Source: Owenia fusiformis
Lineage: Eukaryota; Annelida; Polychaeta; Sabellida; Oweniidae
NCBI GenBank assembly: GCA_903813345.2
Contig: CAIIXF020000010.1
Coordinates: 13,271,181-13,335,180, forward strand
Direction of reading: 5' to 3'
DNA length: 64,000 bases
In this document: positions 35,631 through 47,706 of the stretch, one piece after another
How the letters are laid out: every line of letters begins with the position of its first letter
Position numbering within the stretch: the stretch's first letter is position 1
Notes under the pieces: generated by a model
What the model was told of the DNA's origin: nothing
Databases searched by the model: none
Seen by the model: the letters and a program-made list of their open reading frames with translations, nothing else
Program-made: the position numbers and the translations under genes

Positions 35631-36011
35631 ACGAGGGGTGATCAATAAGTGATGGACGCTTTTTTACACAGATACTTTAATTTTTATAAACCAATCTCTT
35701 TGATTTTCTTCCCAGTGATACGTCATTCAATTATCTATCAATTCTTAAGATTTGAAGACAAAACATGTAATAATTGTTGATATATCCTTATTTCCGTGAA
35801 GGAGGTACAGGTACCCCGGGACCGACATTTACGTCACATATTCAGTTTTTAGCCAGTTTGGCAAATTTCAGTTAGATTTGAACTTTTTATATGCAACAAG
35901 TGTTGTGTTGTTTTACTGACTGGTAACACATAAACAGAAAGTATTGTGATGTCAGAGTTTTGTATGGAAGGGATTTGCAGATCAATTTGAGAAAGCATTG
36001 TAGAAGAAGGG

Positions 36012-37325
36012 GTGGTGAGAGAAGGGAACACCCTACTCCACATGGACGATGCACCTGCCCACAGATCTCAAAATGTTCATGAAACAATATCCCTGGACCT
36101 TAAAATTGAGCCCTTGGCCAATGCACCATATTGTACAGATCTGCTCACATGTGACTTATATATTTCTTTACTACTTATTATCCCATCAAACGAAGTAGGG
36201 AACGCCTCCGTTCGTTCGTCCGTCCGTCCGTCCGTCCGTCCGTACGTACGTCCGTCTGTCCGTCCGGGCAATAACTCAAATACCGTTGGCCCGATTTTGT
36301 TCATATTTTGTACATATACCCAATGGGGGTAGGGTAGGAGTTCTGCTCGAAAACCGATTTTCAAAATGGCCGCTCATTTAAAAATGGCGGCCATTTTAGT
36401 GCCGATTTTACAGTAATTTAGGTACTGCATGTAAAACTGTAATAACAATATGTTTTAAATGTAAAAAGGTTATATAGGTCATTGATTGAGCTAGAAATGT
36501 AAATACAGAAGAAATACATGGCAGCCATCTTGAAAAATGGCTGCCTTTGCACGTCATTTTACGATTTTTGCTGTAACTTGAAAAGTAGTGGAGCGATTTT
36601 GTTCATATTTGGTATGTGAATACTTTGAGCATGGCATAATGTCTAAATACATTTTTGATAGTAGACGGCCATTTTGAAAAATGGCTATCATTTTTACATT
36701 TTTTACTATAACTCAAAAAGTATTTGAGAGATTTTGTTCATATTTGATACGTGAATACTTTAACTAAGCATGGCACATTGTAGTTGGCTATTTTGAAAAA
36801 TAGCCACCATTTTTGTGAGTGTTATTTTACATTTTTTATTATACTTTAAAAAGTAATAGAGCGATTTTGTTCATATTTGATATGTGAATACTACTGCATT
36901 CTGTCGTATGACATTTTGGGTAGCATTTACATGTATGTGGTGCGATTTTTAAATTTTTTATATGTGGCTAATTAAAAGTATATTACTTCTTCTGATGACA
37001 ACTTGGCTAGTGAGCAACCATTTTGAAAATGATGGCCTTTCTTATGGATGTTATTTTACGATATTTGCTATATATTTTGTTTGTAAAAATGCCAGCAATT
37101 TCTGTTCGATGGGATTCACTACGCTTTGGCGTTGTCGATGTTCTGGTTTCTATAGAGAAGAGACGCATGCTTATTGACATTGATGAAATAAAACAACCCG
37201 TGCAACTGCATCTTGCTACCATGTCAGAGAATGGATTCAGACTTGTTTCGCAATCTTGAGTTAAGAGGATGAGGAATTGTGTACATGTAGCACTTGATGG
37301 AACCTATGTAGCGGGACCTGTGGAA
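36012..37325 (+). pseudogene. Mariner transposase, interrupted
   Basis: The left part (36012-36177) reads TLLHMDDAPAHRSQNV (second catalytic D) and NAPYCTDLLTCDLY (third-D region of D34D type, here with T replacing P). The right part (about 37086-37325) reads ISVRWDSLRFG, then NGFRLVSQS, a stop, VKRMRNCVH and DGTYVAGPVE, stop. This is the usual C-terminus with W/KRM..C motifs. The N-terminal helix-turn-helix half is not visible. Dead. Confidence 0.75.
36178..37083 (+). repeat. Inserted repeat with (TCCG)n and tandem GATTTTGTTCATATTTG units
   Basis: Begins with CCCATCAAACGAAGTAGGG, then a TCCG/TACG microsatellite (~36210-36268). It continues with repeated units carrying GCGATTTTGTTCATATTTG (36291, 36592, 36730, 36862) and AAAATGGC blocks. 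It splits the mariner transposase, with TA on both sides, so it postdates the mariner. No inverted ends seen. Confidence 0.65.
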
Positions 37326-37684
37326 TAAATGTGGAATGAATACCACATGGTGATGATAAAATATTCAAAGTCAACTATGGCATAACAAAATGGGGTAATT
37401 CATGACCATAATGGTTTGTTTTGTTCAGCCTGCATTCAACTGCATTGCATGTTAAACAAGCTTAAATAGCTTCAGAATGTTTGACGTCATGTCGGTCCCA
37501 GGGTACCTGCACATCCTTCACGGAAGTAAAGATATATCAAAACATATTACATGTTTTGTTTTCAAATCTTCAGAGTTGATAGATAATTGAATGATGTATC
37601 ACTGGTAAGAAAATCGAAGGGATTGGTCAATAAAAAGCATCTCTGTAAAAAAGCGTCCATTACTTATTGATCACCCCTCGTAAC

Positions 37685-38138
37685 ATATAAAATGTAGTGT
37701 CCTATACACTAAACATTTGAATGAATAAACACAAGGAGCCCACATGTCTCGAACTCACTACCTCATGGTTATGACGTTATGTTAATGCCTTGGTTTGTAT
37801 ATATTTCTAACTTTAAATGCTGCAAAATGGTAACATTGACCACACCCTCTTTTCAACATTTTTATGGGATATGATTCTAAAATGTTTCAAATAAAATACT
37901 TCCCATCGTCTAATAATTAATAATTTTATATTGTTATATCAGACAAAGTCTGTTGATGTTCCTTGAATACTAATAAGTGTTGCATCACAATGCATTTTTA
38001 ATTTGAACCTAGAAAATGAAGGTTTTTGCCAATTTTTATTCCTGAGAATTAGTAGTTAGTCGTGGTTATTACTTATGGATAACACATAAAGTATTATTTC
38101 TTAGTAGTGCTTACAAAATAGTGTTTCCCGTTGTGAAA
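37685..38138. other. No gene recognised
   Basis: AT-rich. A weak tRNA-like B-box (minus strand GAGTTCGAGAC at ~37750) was noted but not supported by an A-box. Confidence 0.4.
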
Positions 38139-39418
38139 ATCCATCTAAATCATTTTTTTATTTTTTTTTTTATTTTTTTTTTTTTATTTCTCTATTCAAA
38201 CAGTACAAGTACAATAATTAGAACAGTTCAGATATTTTTCACACCACCTCCATTCATTCAGACATTTGCAACAGTCATACTTTTAAGTTCAGGTACATAA
38301 TAAAACATATTTTTTTCAAATTGCGCCTCATACAAATTGGGATTCACTTCGTCGAACTCTTTAATAAAAATATAGTACTTAATTGCAAGGGTAAGTCTAT
38401 TTGGTAAGATATTTTTCTTATTAGCTTGCCTTCCAAAAACCATGTCATGGGCGTTAAAATCGAAATCAACTTTAAATAAACGCTTTAAATTCCCTTTGAT
38501 TGCTTCCAGAAATATTTGAATTCTTTTGCACTCCCAGAATTTGTGTTTTAACGTATCTCGAAAGGCACAATAGTTACATTTAGAGTCATTTTTAATGCCT
38601 ATCTGCGCTAAAAAGGCATTTGTAGTGCAGATACCATGAAGTATTTTAAACTGAAGTTGTCGCGTTTTATTCTGTTTCGTACACATATAAGGCATTTTAA
38701 AATAATCGGTTCTCTTTAATTCACGATCATGTTTGTCTTTATATAACGGTTCCAAGAACTTGTTTCCATTTAATATTGTTTGAATTGATTTAACCGTTAT
38801 ACTAGAGATTGTCACCTGTTTTTCACCAAGTTTCAAATACACGAGTTCTTCCTGTATGCTGGGTTCAAAGGTCGAACTTAAATCTGATTTCAATAGAAAT
38901 TTCCAATCATTTGGTATAGCCGATATGATTGAAAAATACTCAAGAAAGTTGATATTAATATTATACTTAGTCTTAAACTCATTGTACTGTAAAAAAGCCC
39001 CATTCTCGTTAAGAAGGTCATTAATATAAATGACCCCCTTTTCCATGACATGTTTGTACATCACCTCCTTATCATTAATTAGAATTGATTTGTTATTCCA
39101 AATTATTTCACCTTTAACCCCTGAACTGGTTCTAGGCGGCGACCTATTTCTTAATTCTGAATAGTTTCGAAGCAAATTCATATAAAAGGTAGGAACACTG
39201 TGTGCCAGTGTTTTAATATCATAATTACACTGCAACAAAAAACTCAGTCCTCCAAGACGCTTGAAATAAACTTGAGGAATAAGCTTCCAGTGACTAGTTC
39301 GTGTGTCAAGTAAACGTCTTAACCACATTAATTTCAAGGCTTTCTCCATTGTGAACATATTAATCATTCTTAGACCCCCATCCTTAAAATCCCCTATTAA
39401 AGTATCCATCTAAATCAT
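38139..39418 (-). mobile_element. Young 5'-truncated LINE with perfect 15-bp target duplication
   Basis: The insert 38154-39403 is flanked by identical copies of ATCCATCTAAATCAT (38139-38153 and 39404-39418). The poly(A) (plus-strand T-runs 38154-38188) is at its 3' end. These are hallmarks of target-primed reverse transcription. The reading frame is uninterrupted. Confidence 0.93.
38258..39403 (-). CDS. LINE (L1/Tx1-like) ORF2 C-terminal part
   Basis: About 380 codons without stop: GDFKDGGLRMINM, then WLRRLLDTRTSHW, GEIIWNNKSI, FKILHGICTTNAF, and a zinc-knuckle-like CNYCAFRDTLKHKFWEC. No RT catalytic domain remains, so the product cannot act alone. An ATG exists only because the target duplication supplies it (39409-39407). 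The copy is a passive insertion. It is the intact counterpart of the tail at 3-1477. Confidence 0.85.
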   Translation of the reverse strand, partial: TLIGDFKDGGLRMINMFTMEKALKLMWLRRLLDTRTSHWKLIPQVYFKRLGGLSFLLQCNYDIKTLAHSVPTFYMNLLRNYSELRNRSPPRTSSGVKGEIIWNNKSILINDKEVMYKHVMEKGVIYINDLLNENGAFLQYNEFKTKYNININFLEYFSIISAIPNDWKFLLKSDLSSTFEPSIQEELVYLKLGEKQVTISSITVKSIQTILNGNKFLEPLYKDKHDRELKRTDYFKMPYMCTKQNKTRQLQFKILHGICTTNAFLAQIGIKNDSKCNYCAFRDTLKHKFWECKRIQIFLEAIKGNLKRLFKVDFDFNAHDMVFGRQANKKNILPNRLTLAIKYYIFIKEFDEVNPNLYEAQFEKNMFYYVPELKSMTVANV

Positions 39419-40080
39419 GATTTTTAGACGATTAAATAGTAGTGGATGGGATGTAACCAATAAACTCATTTTGTTTACTATTTGACATATATATGAGCTA
39501 AGTATAGAATGTATAACATATTCATGAGTGATTGAGCGAGAAAGACTAAAGGTTATAATTATGTTGCAATTTCAAGTATGTATATGTTAGCCCTACCCCT
39601 AATTTTTTGAACTAAAGAGAGACCTCTGAATCTGGAGCATATTACCTAAAATTCTACTACAAGATGGTTCTATTAATCAGACTTTAATTCTATTATCTGA
39701 TACTTTTCAAAGGGTTAATTAGATTGAAAACTATTTAAAATGGCGTATTCTTCTAAAACTCAACTAACAATTTGGTTTCATGTTGAACAAGATCCCAACC
39801 ATTGATCACATTGCTTGTTATTATACAGTATGACAGTATGATTGGTCAAAACCGGGTCATATGTCGTGGGATATCTGGCGATATTCAATGGCAATGCTAA
39901 TCAGATAAGACAACCGTGAGAAATCTAGCGATATCCCACGCTCCCGGGAATTTTCAAAGAATTTGTTTTCGTTCAGTGTAAATAATTTAGTTCAGTGTAA
40001 GTCAAAATGGCAGACGAACCGAGTAGATTCGTAAAAATATCTGAAGACTTAATGACTTAATAATTTTAGGGATGTTTAGC
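39419..40080. other. Non-coding; short MADE-type start relic
   Basis: ATG at ~40008 opens MADEPSRFVKISEDLMT then stop, sharing ATGGCAGACGAA with 7544. Just upstream, 39840-39950 is partly palindromic around GATATC and GGGATATC. Confidence 0.35.
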
Positions 40081-40089
40081 TAGACAGTG

Positions 40090-40390
40090 ATATAATAAAA
40101 CAAATATTTCATTCTATTTTCAAAAGATTCTGTTCAGTGACCTTTCCTACCCTCCTACTTTTAGCTATTTTTCAGTCACATTTTCATAGGGCTGAAAACG
40201 TTATTTCATCATGTTTAGGGTCATTCTGACCATGAACATTGTGATCCTGGACCTGTAAATGGTATTTGGAACTAGTTGAATTGACTGGAGGTCAAAACAG
40301 AACTCTGTTATCTTTGTTCAAAAAATGTCTAAGAATGCAAAAAAATTGTCACTTCCTGTTTTGTCATTTCCTGTTAAGTTCCATAGCACC
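40090..40390 (+). mobile_element. Half copy of the GGTGCTATG TTAA foldback
   Basis: Matches one arm of 54864-55606 and 60949-61704: TTCAGTGACCTTTCCTA, TTTCATCATGTTTAGGGTCA, GGAGGTCAAAACAGAACTCT, and the end CATAGCACC before TTAA. The other arm is missing. Confidence 0.75.
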
Positions 40391-40399
40391 TTAAAGTAC

Positions 40400-42110
40400 A
40401 TCTGTTTTCGTGGTTCAATTTTCATATCACCCTTAAAATGTATCTAATAGCAATGCAAATTAAAATATGTCCAGTGAACGAAAATGCAATACAAGAATAG
40501 ATATTTCACTTTTTGTGATTTTGTAACAATGGGGTTATTTTTTGTATATGTAACATGGTCATTTTCACATTTTATATTATTACTGTTCATATTAATCAAT
40601 CCCTATTCATCTCAATATAACAGGTCCCTAAGTAGGTTGTTTGCAGTTTTACTCTTGTAATACCATGTTCACTTTTCACCTTTTATTGAAACCAGTTATT
40701 CAACTATGCAAACTGTGTCAGTTTTATATATCTATTGTTCCCTTATATGGTCTTTCTCACTCACATGTAGCTGAGTTTGCATTGGGTGTTGGCTTGTCAG
40801 TAGTTGTTGTAAGAGTTCATGTTGTACACTACAGAGCATTGTATTTTGAACATTGAAGTTTGAAATATACTATTTTATATATATTTTAATTTGAAGTTCG
40901 AGTTATTTTATTGCCACCCATGGGCCTTCCACACGCCCATTTACATATAATGCATTGAAACAACTTTAAAAAGTGAGCAATGTCAGTGTTGTGATAATAA
41001 CGCCCCTCATACCTATTTATTACAGGTCGTGTAGACCATTGTTGCCTGATTTATAGCAAAAACATTGACTTTTGCACGTTGATGATGATGATGATGATGA
41101 TGCGCCTTTTATAATAGATCTCATATCTTAGAAGCGTATCAGTTCAAAAAAATACTAGAAGACCTTACATATTTTGCCATGCACTGCGCCTATTCATTTG
41201 GCAATTCAGTTGTAAATATCTAAAAAAAAAAAATCTTCCAAATTTGTTGAAATTTGCAGAAATCGCCTACCCCCCCCCCCCCCCTCCATCCATTTTGTAT
41301 GATTTAAGCTGCTGATATTCTTCTTTAAACGAGTCGGATTTTCAAAATCTATAAGTTGGACTCCCTTTATAAAAGCTTTGAACTGAATTTGCACTGCTTA
41401 ATGCTGAAATTTTATTGTTTATCCATAAATTTTAAGAAAAAATGTATAAAAAAAGATGTTAAGCCAAATGTTGCCCTAAAAATTCAGAAAATGTAAAAAA
41501 TTTCGAATTTTCTATGTACAGGCCTTGTTGCCCCTTTCAGAAGCTTAATATGTAAAACTTCGTCCACCATTTTGAAACACTAATCAATCCAATCTGTGCT
41601 AGCGATTCATAGGGCGAGCCATTGGGATATTTCCAGGGTTCGTACACACCTGGAAATGTCAGGGAAATTGACTTGATTTTCCAAGTGCTGGAAATGTCAG
41701 GTAATTTTAAAATTAGGTCAAAAGGGCCAAAGATGACCGGGAATTTTGAAACGGTAGATATGTCAGGGAAATGTCAGGGAAATTTGTATCAGTGTTGAAA
41801 AAATAATGTTTCAAAAAAAAATTATGACTATGACAGGATATCAATGAAATCCAAAATGTAATATTTGTAGTTGATTCCGAAATACGACGAATCGAATCGG
41901 CAAACTTCGGTACAATAATGAAGTGCATAAAAACCGAAATGATCCGAACAACGTTCGGATAAAATCGTGAAACAGGTGTCAGGGGCTTCCCCTCATCTTT
42001 CCATACATGGTTCTAAAAGCCTTATATGGATCTATCACGTGACATTCAAAATGACGTTCCTATATGGTTCTATGGGCCTTATATGGATCTTTCGAACACG
42101 TGACCTAATA
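40400..42110. other. No gene recognised; hAT-like end and simple repeats
   Basis: (GAT)n at 41082-41103, a C-run at 41271-41284, and CAGGGTTCGTACACACC with repeated GGAAATGTCAGG at ~41636-41790. The last resembles the ends of widespread hAT-type repeats (from memory). GCCTTATATGGATCT is duplicated at 42010 and 42072. Confidence 0.5.
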
Positions 42111-42126
42111 CCAAATCAAAATCAAA

Positions 42127-42470
42127 ATTTTACCTTGACCATTGGATGGGATTTCATAGAAAATATCAAAGAAAACATATCCTGGTGATCCTTAAATCAC
42201 TAAAATTCGATAATTTTATCTTCACCCCTTGATGGAATTTTATGAAAGAAGTTATGAAAACACATCATCATGTAAGGGTTTTCACCTAAATTAGCTCGTT
42301 TTATCTTGACCCTTCAATTGAATTTCATTGAAAAATGTTTAATGAAAAATATCATCATGTTATGATTTGTATTTAAATAAGACCGTTTCATCTAAATACT
42401 TGCTGGATAATATTTCATAAAAAAATGCACTTTAAAAATATTTCAGGATTTGCCTTAATTTATCAATGTA
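42127..42470 (+). repeat. Degenerate ~86-bp tandem repeat
   Basis: TTTTA.CTTGACC / GATGGAATTTCAT blocks recur at about 42127, 42213, 42299 and 42385, with a possible fifth near 42570. Strongly diverged. Confidence 0.65.
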
Positions 42471-44366
42471 ATGTAAGTATATATTAGATTGACTTTCAAA
42501 TAGAGTTCTATTTTAACTTTTTTATTGAAATTAATACTAGGCAGGACTCACTCTCTAAATAGCTAATAAAAATTCAACCCTTGGATGTGATTTCGTTGAA
42601 AAAAAAATATGACAAGTCCAGAATCAAATGATTTGTCCAGAACCTCTTAAGATCCTGTTAGTCATTTAAAGATCATTATTCCATTATTGGTGTTTTTACA
42701 AAAATTTCTTTATTTATTGTTGTCTAAGTAAATAATATATATATATATATAAACCAATTTGAATATATTAAAATGTAATATATGAAATACTGAAGAAAGT
42801 ACGATTAAAATTATTTTCATGGAAAAGCACATAGGGCAATATTGGCAAAATGCAAATGCTATTCTTGTAGGTTCTGGGCTAGCAATGGGTACTTGTCGAC
42901 TGTGACTGTAATGGATTACTATTGACTTTTATCAATATCACAGGGCAACATTTAAGCAACTTAAATACAAGGAAAATCAAAGATTTCCTCTCATTTCTAA
43001 AATGAAGAACAAAAGTATGAATTCAAGGAAAAGAAATGATGGCCTGTGCCAAAATATAACATGTGAGAAAGTTGTGGCACAGTTAAGGATATGTATAGGA
43101 TATCATATGATTTTAAATGATTTCATCTTTATCTCCGAGTTGATATCAATATCTTGCCAAGTTAGCATAGCGAATTAGCACAGATATTGATATCAATGAG
43201 TGGATAAACACGATATCACGAAAATTCATAGGATGTTCTATTTATCCCATAGTTCACCTATAAATCGAAACAAAACATATCAAAACAACATCCATTCATT
43301 CATTCATCCCTGTGATGTCTTGAAATCATTATGTAACAAAACATATCATATTGGTGGTAGTTTTCAAATCCCTGGCAAAAGGTGATATCTGTGAAATATT
43401 TTCCGTATTCCACAGATATCACTTTTTCCATGCATTTGCAAAATATCATAAATATGTTTACCTAACAGAGCGGAACGAACTCAACTATGGGATAAAGAAT
43501 AACAAATAGGTAAATAATTGAATTACCACTTCAAAAATTTTAATATGAGGGTTTAAAGAAAGAATATTGAATATGAGATTCAAAAAGTAGCAACTCATGT
43601 CTCACATTACCCAAACCCCAGATTCTCGATGTCATATACTATACTGTATATCAATGTTATTTGCAGGGAGGATTAAATATGGAGTGTATAGCAACGGCCA
43701 ATACGATATTTCCAGAGGGAGTATCTTTTTTCTCGAGAAGCGGAACCCAAACTCAGTCATGACATGGAAGCTAACTTTTGCAATTAATAGAAACTTGTTT
43801 TTTATTATATTTTTGTGTTCTATATTTGAGATGAAATAAAATGAAATTCATTTCTACAAGAGGATGGAATGAATGTGAACTTGTATATTGAACTATACTC
43901 CATTTGTGAATAAATAGAACAACATTTTATCCAAGCCATTTAAGAAAACCAAGGCCAATGAGTGTTATTTATGCCCAGTAAACTAACACAATAACAACTT
44001 TTTGTCTAGACTCACTTATTATGTAAGAATGAATTGTATTACTATTTACTGCATTAAATGTCAAGTATACTATCTGTATTTAATTTCAAATCCCTATCTC
44101 ACTTATGGAAGATATACAAGAAATGTTATTTTGAAACAAATTCAGCACAACCAAAACCATGTCCACATATATGACAAATCCAAGATGGCTGCCACAATTT
44201 TAGATCCATGCACATGTGAAAAAGTTAGAAATACACATGAATCACAAGTCCCATCCCCAATAAAATGGGAAGTTTAAGGTTCTCACACATATCAACTCTA
44301 TTCCTATATACTTTATATTTGTGGTAAGGCTTGTGATCTAGGTAAACTTAGCATGTTCATGTACCT
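42471..44366. other. No gene recognised; small palindromes
   Basis: (TA)n at ~42737. An inverted repeat TTGATATCAATATC / GATATTGATATCAA spans 43141-43197, and a shorter AGGTGATATCTGTG / CACAGATATCACTT at 43380-43428. No coding motif. Confidence 0.5.
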
Positions 44367-44482
44367 CCTATCCTCTGAAGCTAAAAACAGAAATAGTGAC
44401 TTCAATTGAGAAAAATGTATCTTATGGGCTCCATATACATTTTGAGTGGCTGTCCAGCTTAAGTTAGATACTACTGTTATTA

Positions 44483-45339
44483 GAGAGATTTCGCACATAC
44501 GTAAAATACAACTTATAACGTATACTTATACTTATAAGAAGATGTACAAGGTGTTTCATAATGTGGGTATTTCGTCAGGAAAGATCTTCTCGGACTGTAA
44601 TAAATAAAGGTCAAAGGGATGCCATTTGTACTTTCTTGAATTATAGCATGTTTAGTTGATCCAAATGTGTTTGTCTAGAATAAAATAGGCTCAAATATAG
44701 TACATACATATAGACCCATCTCTTCTCAAATTGACTTTTTGAAGATGCTCGTTATGAAACACCCTGTATGTCATTTGTTGAACTACTGAATGGGTCGTTT
44801 CAAGGAATTGCTAGAACCTACTGGTTTGATTGGTGTTTCAAATTGATGGTTAAAGTATTTGATTGGATACTGTTCCTACTCAGCCGATTAATTTAGAAAA
44901 TGCTTGCGGTCAATTGTTTCACACACATGTAGGTAAAGCTTTATACGTAGATCCAACTGTATACGTTTATCATCTACGTGTATATACAATTTTGTAAGTT
45001 CATTGAACTTATACTGATCATGAAAACTTTGAAATAATCAACTTGTTTATGTAATAACTCACTTAAAAGGATCATGACTCACTTTAAAGGATCGTGTTTA
45101 GAATACACTACAACTACTAGGACACGGAAGCAAGCATTTAATTATAATGTGCATAATCTACACGTGCAGATGACAGTGCATTCACAATCTCTGGTTGATG
45201 GAGCTTTTCTGTATCGGGAATAGTTATGTTCCATTAGTACAATTTAAAATTGATTTGAGTAAATATAATAGTCCGACATGACCCTTTAAACTATACGTAT
45301 ACGTATAAGTTGTACTTTCACTTATGTGCGAAATCTCTC
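44483..45339 (+). mobile_element. 857-bp element with TA target and GAGAGATTTCGCAC ends
   Basis: Ends GAGAGATTTCGCACATA and its complement, flanked by TA. The inverted region continues imperfectly to ~50 bp. Same element in copy 2 at 45824-46680. No coding region. Confidence 0.8.
44547..44766 (+). mobile_element. 220-bp mariner MITE nested in the 857-bp element
   Basis: CAAGGTGTTTCATAATG at the left and TTATGAAACACCCTG at the right, flanked by TA. Repeated in copy 2 at 45888-46107. Confidence 0.72.
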
Positions 45340-45707
45340 TAATCTGAGATTGAAAATTATGTCAAGTTTAGTTCCCAGCCTCTCATAACCGATAACTTCG
45401 AGGTAATTGTGTTGTTACTGCAAAAACCTCTATTTCTTCATCACAAATCTACCATCATTTGCATCTGTCAAAACCCCTCATTTCATGTTAATTTTCAGAC
45501 TTTTGCTTGTGCCATCATAAAATATATATATTCAACTTGTTATTCAGAATATTTTAAGAACTTTTCATAAGGTTTTTTATTTTCACACTTTTGAAAAAAT
45601 GACTAAGTCAGAGAATGGCCTCTTAATGGCATGTCCCCTTTAGTTTTGAATAAATTCATGAGTTTAATTGGAGATAACGTCCCCATTTAAGAATTATACT
45701 ACATGTT

Positions 45708-47598
45708 CCTATCCTCTGAAGCTAAAAACAGAAATAGTGACTTCAATTGAGAAAAATGTATCTTATGGGCTCCATATACATTTTGAGTGGCTGTCCAGCT
45801 TAAGTTAGATACTACTGTTATTAGAGAGATTTCGCACATACGTAAAATACAACTTATAACGTATACTTATACTTATAAGAAGATGTACAAGGTGTTTCAT
45901 AATGTGGGTATTTCGTCAGGAAAGATCTTCTCGGACTGTAATAAATAAAGGTCAAAGGGATGCCATTTGTACTTTCTTGAATTATAGCATGTTTAGTTGA
46001 TCCAAATGTGTTTGTCTAGAATAAAATAGGCTCAAATATAGTACATACATATAGACCCATCTCTTCTCAAATTGACTTTTTGAAGATGCTCGTTATGAAA
46101 CACCCTGTATGTCATTTGTTGAACTACTGAATGGGTCGTTTCAAGGAATTGCTAGAACCTACTGGTTTGATTGGTGTTTCAAATTGATGGTTAAAGTATT
46201 TGATTGGATACTGTTCCTACTCAGCCGATTAATTTAGAAAATGCTTGCGGTCAATTGTTTCACACACATGTAGGTAAAGCTTTATACGTAGATCCAACTG
46301 TATACGTTTATCATCTACGTGTATATACAATTTTGTAAGTTCATTGAACTTATACTGATCATGAAAACTTTGAAATAATCAACTTGTTTATGTAATAACT
46401 CACTTAAAAGGATCATGACTCACTTTAAAGGATCGTGTTTAGAATACACTACAACTACTAGGACACGGAAGCAAGCATTTAATTATAATGTGCATAATCT
46501 ACACGTGCAGATGACAGTGCATTCACAATCTCTGGTTGATGGAGCTTTTCTGTATCGGGAATAGTTATGTTCCATTAGTACAATTTAAAATTGATTTGAG
46601 TAAATATAATAGTCCGACATGACCCTTTAAACTATACGTATACGTATAAGTTGTACTTTCACTTATGTGCGAAATCTCTCTAATCTGAGATTGAAAATTA
46701 TGTCAAGTTTAGTTCCCAGCCTCTCATAACCGATAACTTCGAGGTAATTGTGTTGTTACTGCAAAAACCTCTATTTCTTCATCACAAATCTACCATCATT
46801 TGCATCTGTCAAAACCCCTCATTTCATGTTAATTTTCAGACTTTTGCTTGTGCCATCATAAAATATATATATTCAACTTGTTATTCAGAATATTTTAAGA
46901 ACTTTTCATGAGGTTTTTTATTTTCACACTTTTGAAAAAATGACTAAGTCAGAGAATGGCCTCTTAATGGCATGTCCCCTTTAGTTTTGAATAAATTCAT
47001 GAGTTTAATTGGAGATAACGTCCCCATGGCGTAGAATAATGGAAATAACGTCACAACGCATGCGCGTAAATCGACATTTCATGGTCCAAAGATTTCAATG
47101 GAGAGCAGTCTTCATCAAAATTTAAAATCTTAATAACTTTTTAGCAAATTATTTATTTTCTTAGGATTCAACGGATCCTTGTTAGACCCAACGAAGTGTT
47201 CATTTTGATATATAAAACAGCAAAATCCATCCACAGATCTTTCGGCCTTTTAATGATTTAATTTTTGGGATATTTTGCTAAAATCCTCCATTGGCCGCCA
47301 TTATAAACTTTGAAAAAACTCAAATTCTCATCATTTCATATCATTCGCTAAGTGGTCTAAACAACTCCAATCGCTTAGGATTCAACGGATTCTAAGAGAT
47401 CAAAGCTAATACAATATGTTGACAACCCCCGTTTCAACATTTGCCGCATAATCTTTCGGCCTTTTAGGTTATAAATTTGTCAATATTTTGATTTTCGACC
47501 ATTAATGACGTACTTGGATCCTAGATTCATTATCCCGGGATTCATGACGCTATTTCCATTATTCTACGCCATGCCATTTAAGAATTATACTACATGTT
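45708..47598 (+). repeat. Tandem duplication, copy 2, with insertion
   Basis: Identical in order to copy 1 but interrupted at 47028-47573 by an element absent from copy 1. It resumes with CCATTTAAGAATTATACT. Confidence 0.95.
47028..47573. mobile_element. ~545-bp element inserted after the duplication
   Basis: GGCGTAGAATAATGGAAATA at the left and its complement at the right (ending 47570), about 26 bp of inverted repeat. CCAT at 47024-47027 and 47574-47577 is a possible target duplication. Copy 1 gives the empty site. Interior has CTTTCGGCCTTTTA twice. Superfamily unknown. Confidence 0.8.
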
Positions 47599-47706
47599 AC
47601 CACCTGTGCTGACATTTTAAAGGTGAATAAATAAATATCAAAATATTAAAACTCAAATGGACAAAATCCTTCTTCAAAGGTCCCTTTTAAATGTCTAAAA
47701 GCTTAC

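Larger units (their letters stand above)
35632..37680 (+). mobile_element. Mariner element with ~205-bp inverted ends
   Basis: Both ends begin CGAGGGGTGATCAATAAGT, are flanked by TA, and remain alignable inward for ~205 bases. The interior holds transposase remains of mariner type on the plus strand, split by a 906-bp insertion (36178-37083). Confidence 0.87.
44367..45707 (+). repeat. Tandem duplication, copy 1 (1341 bp)
   Basis: Copy 2 starts 1341 bases later (45708). The two are almost identical; one difference noticed is CATAAGG (~45566) against CATGAGG (~46907). Contains an 857-bp element and a 220-bp MITE, both present in each copy. Confidence 0.95.

Noticed and set aside
36077-36364. 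Frame encoding repeated RTDGR/PSVRPSVRP on both strands
   Set aside because: It is translation of the TCCG microsatellite, not a protein.
37725-37800. tRNA-derived SINE
   Set aside because: Only a B-box-like GAGTTCGAGAC was seen; no A-box, no cloverleaf and no second copy.
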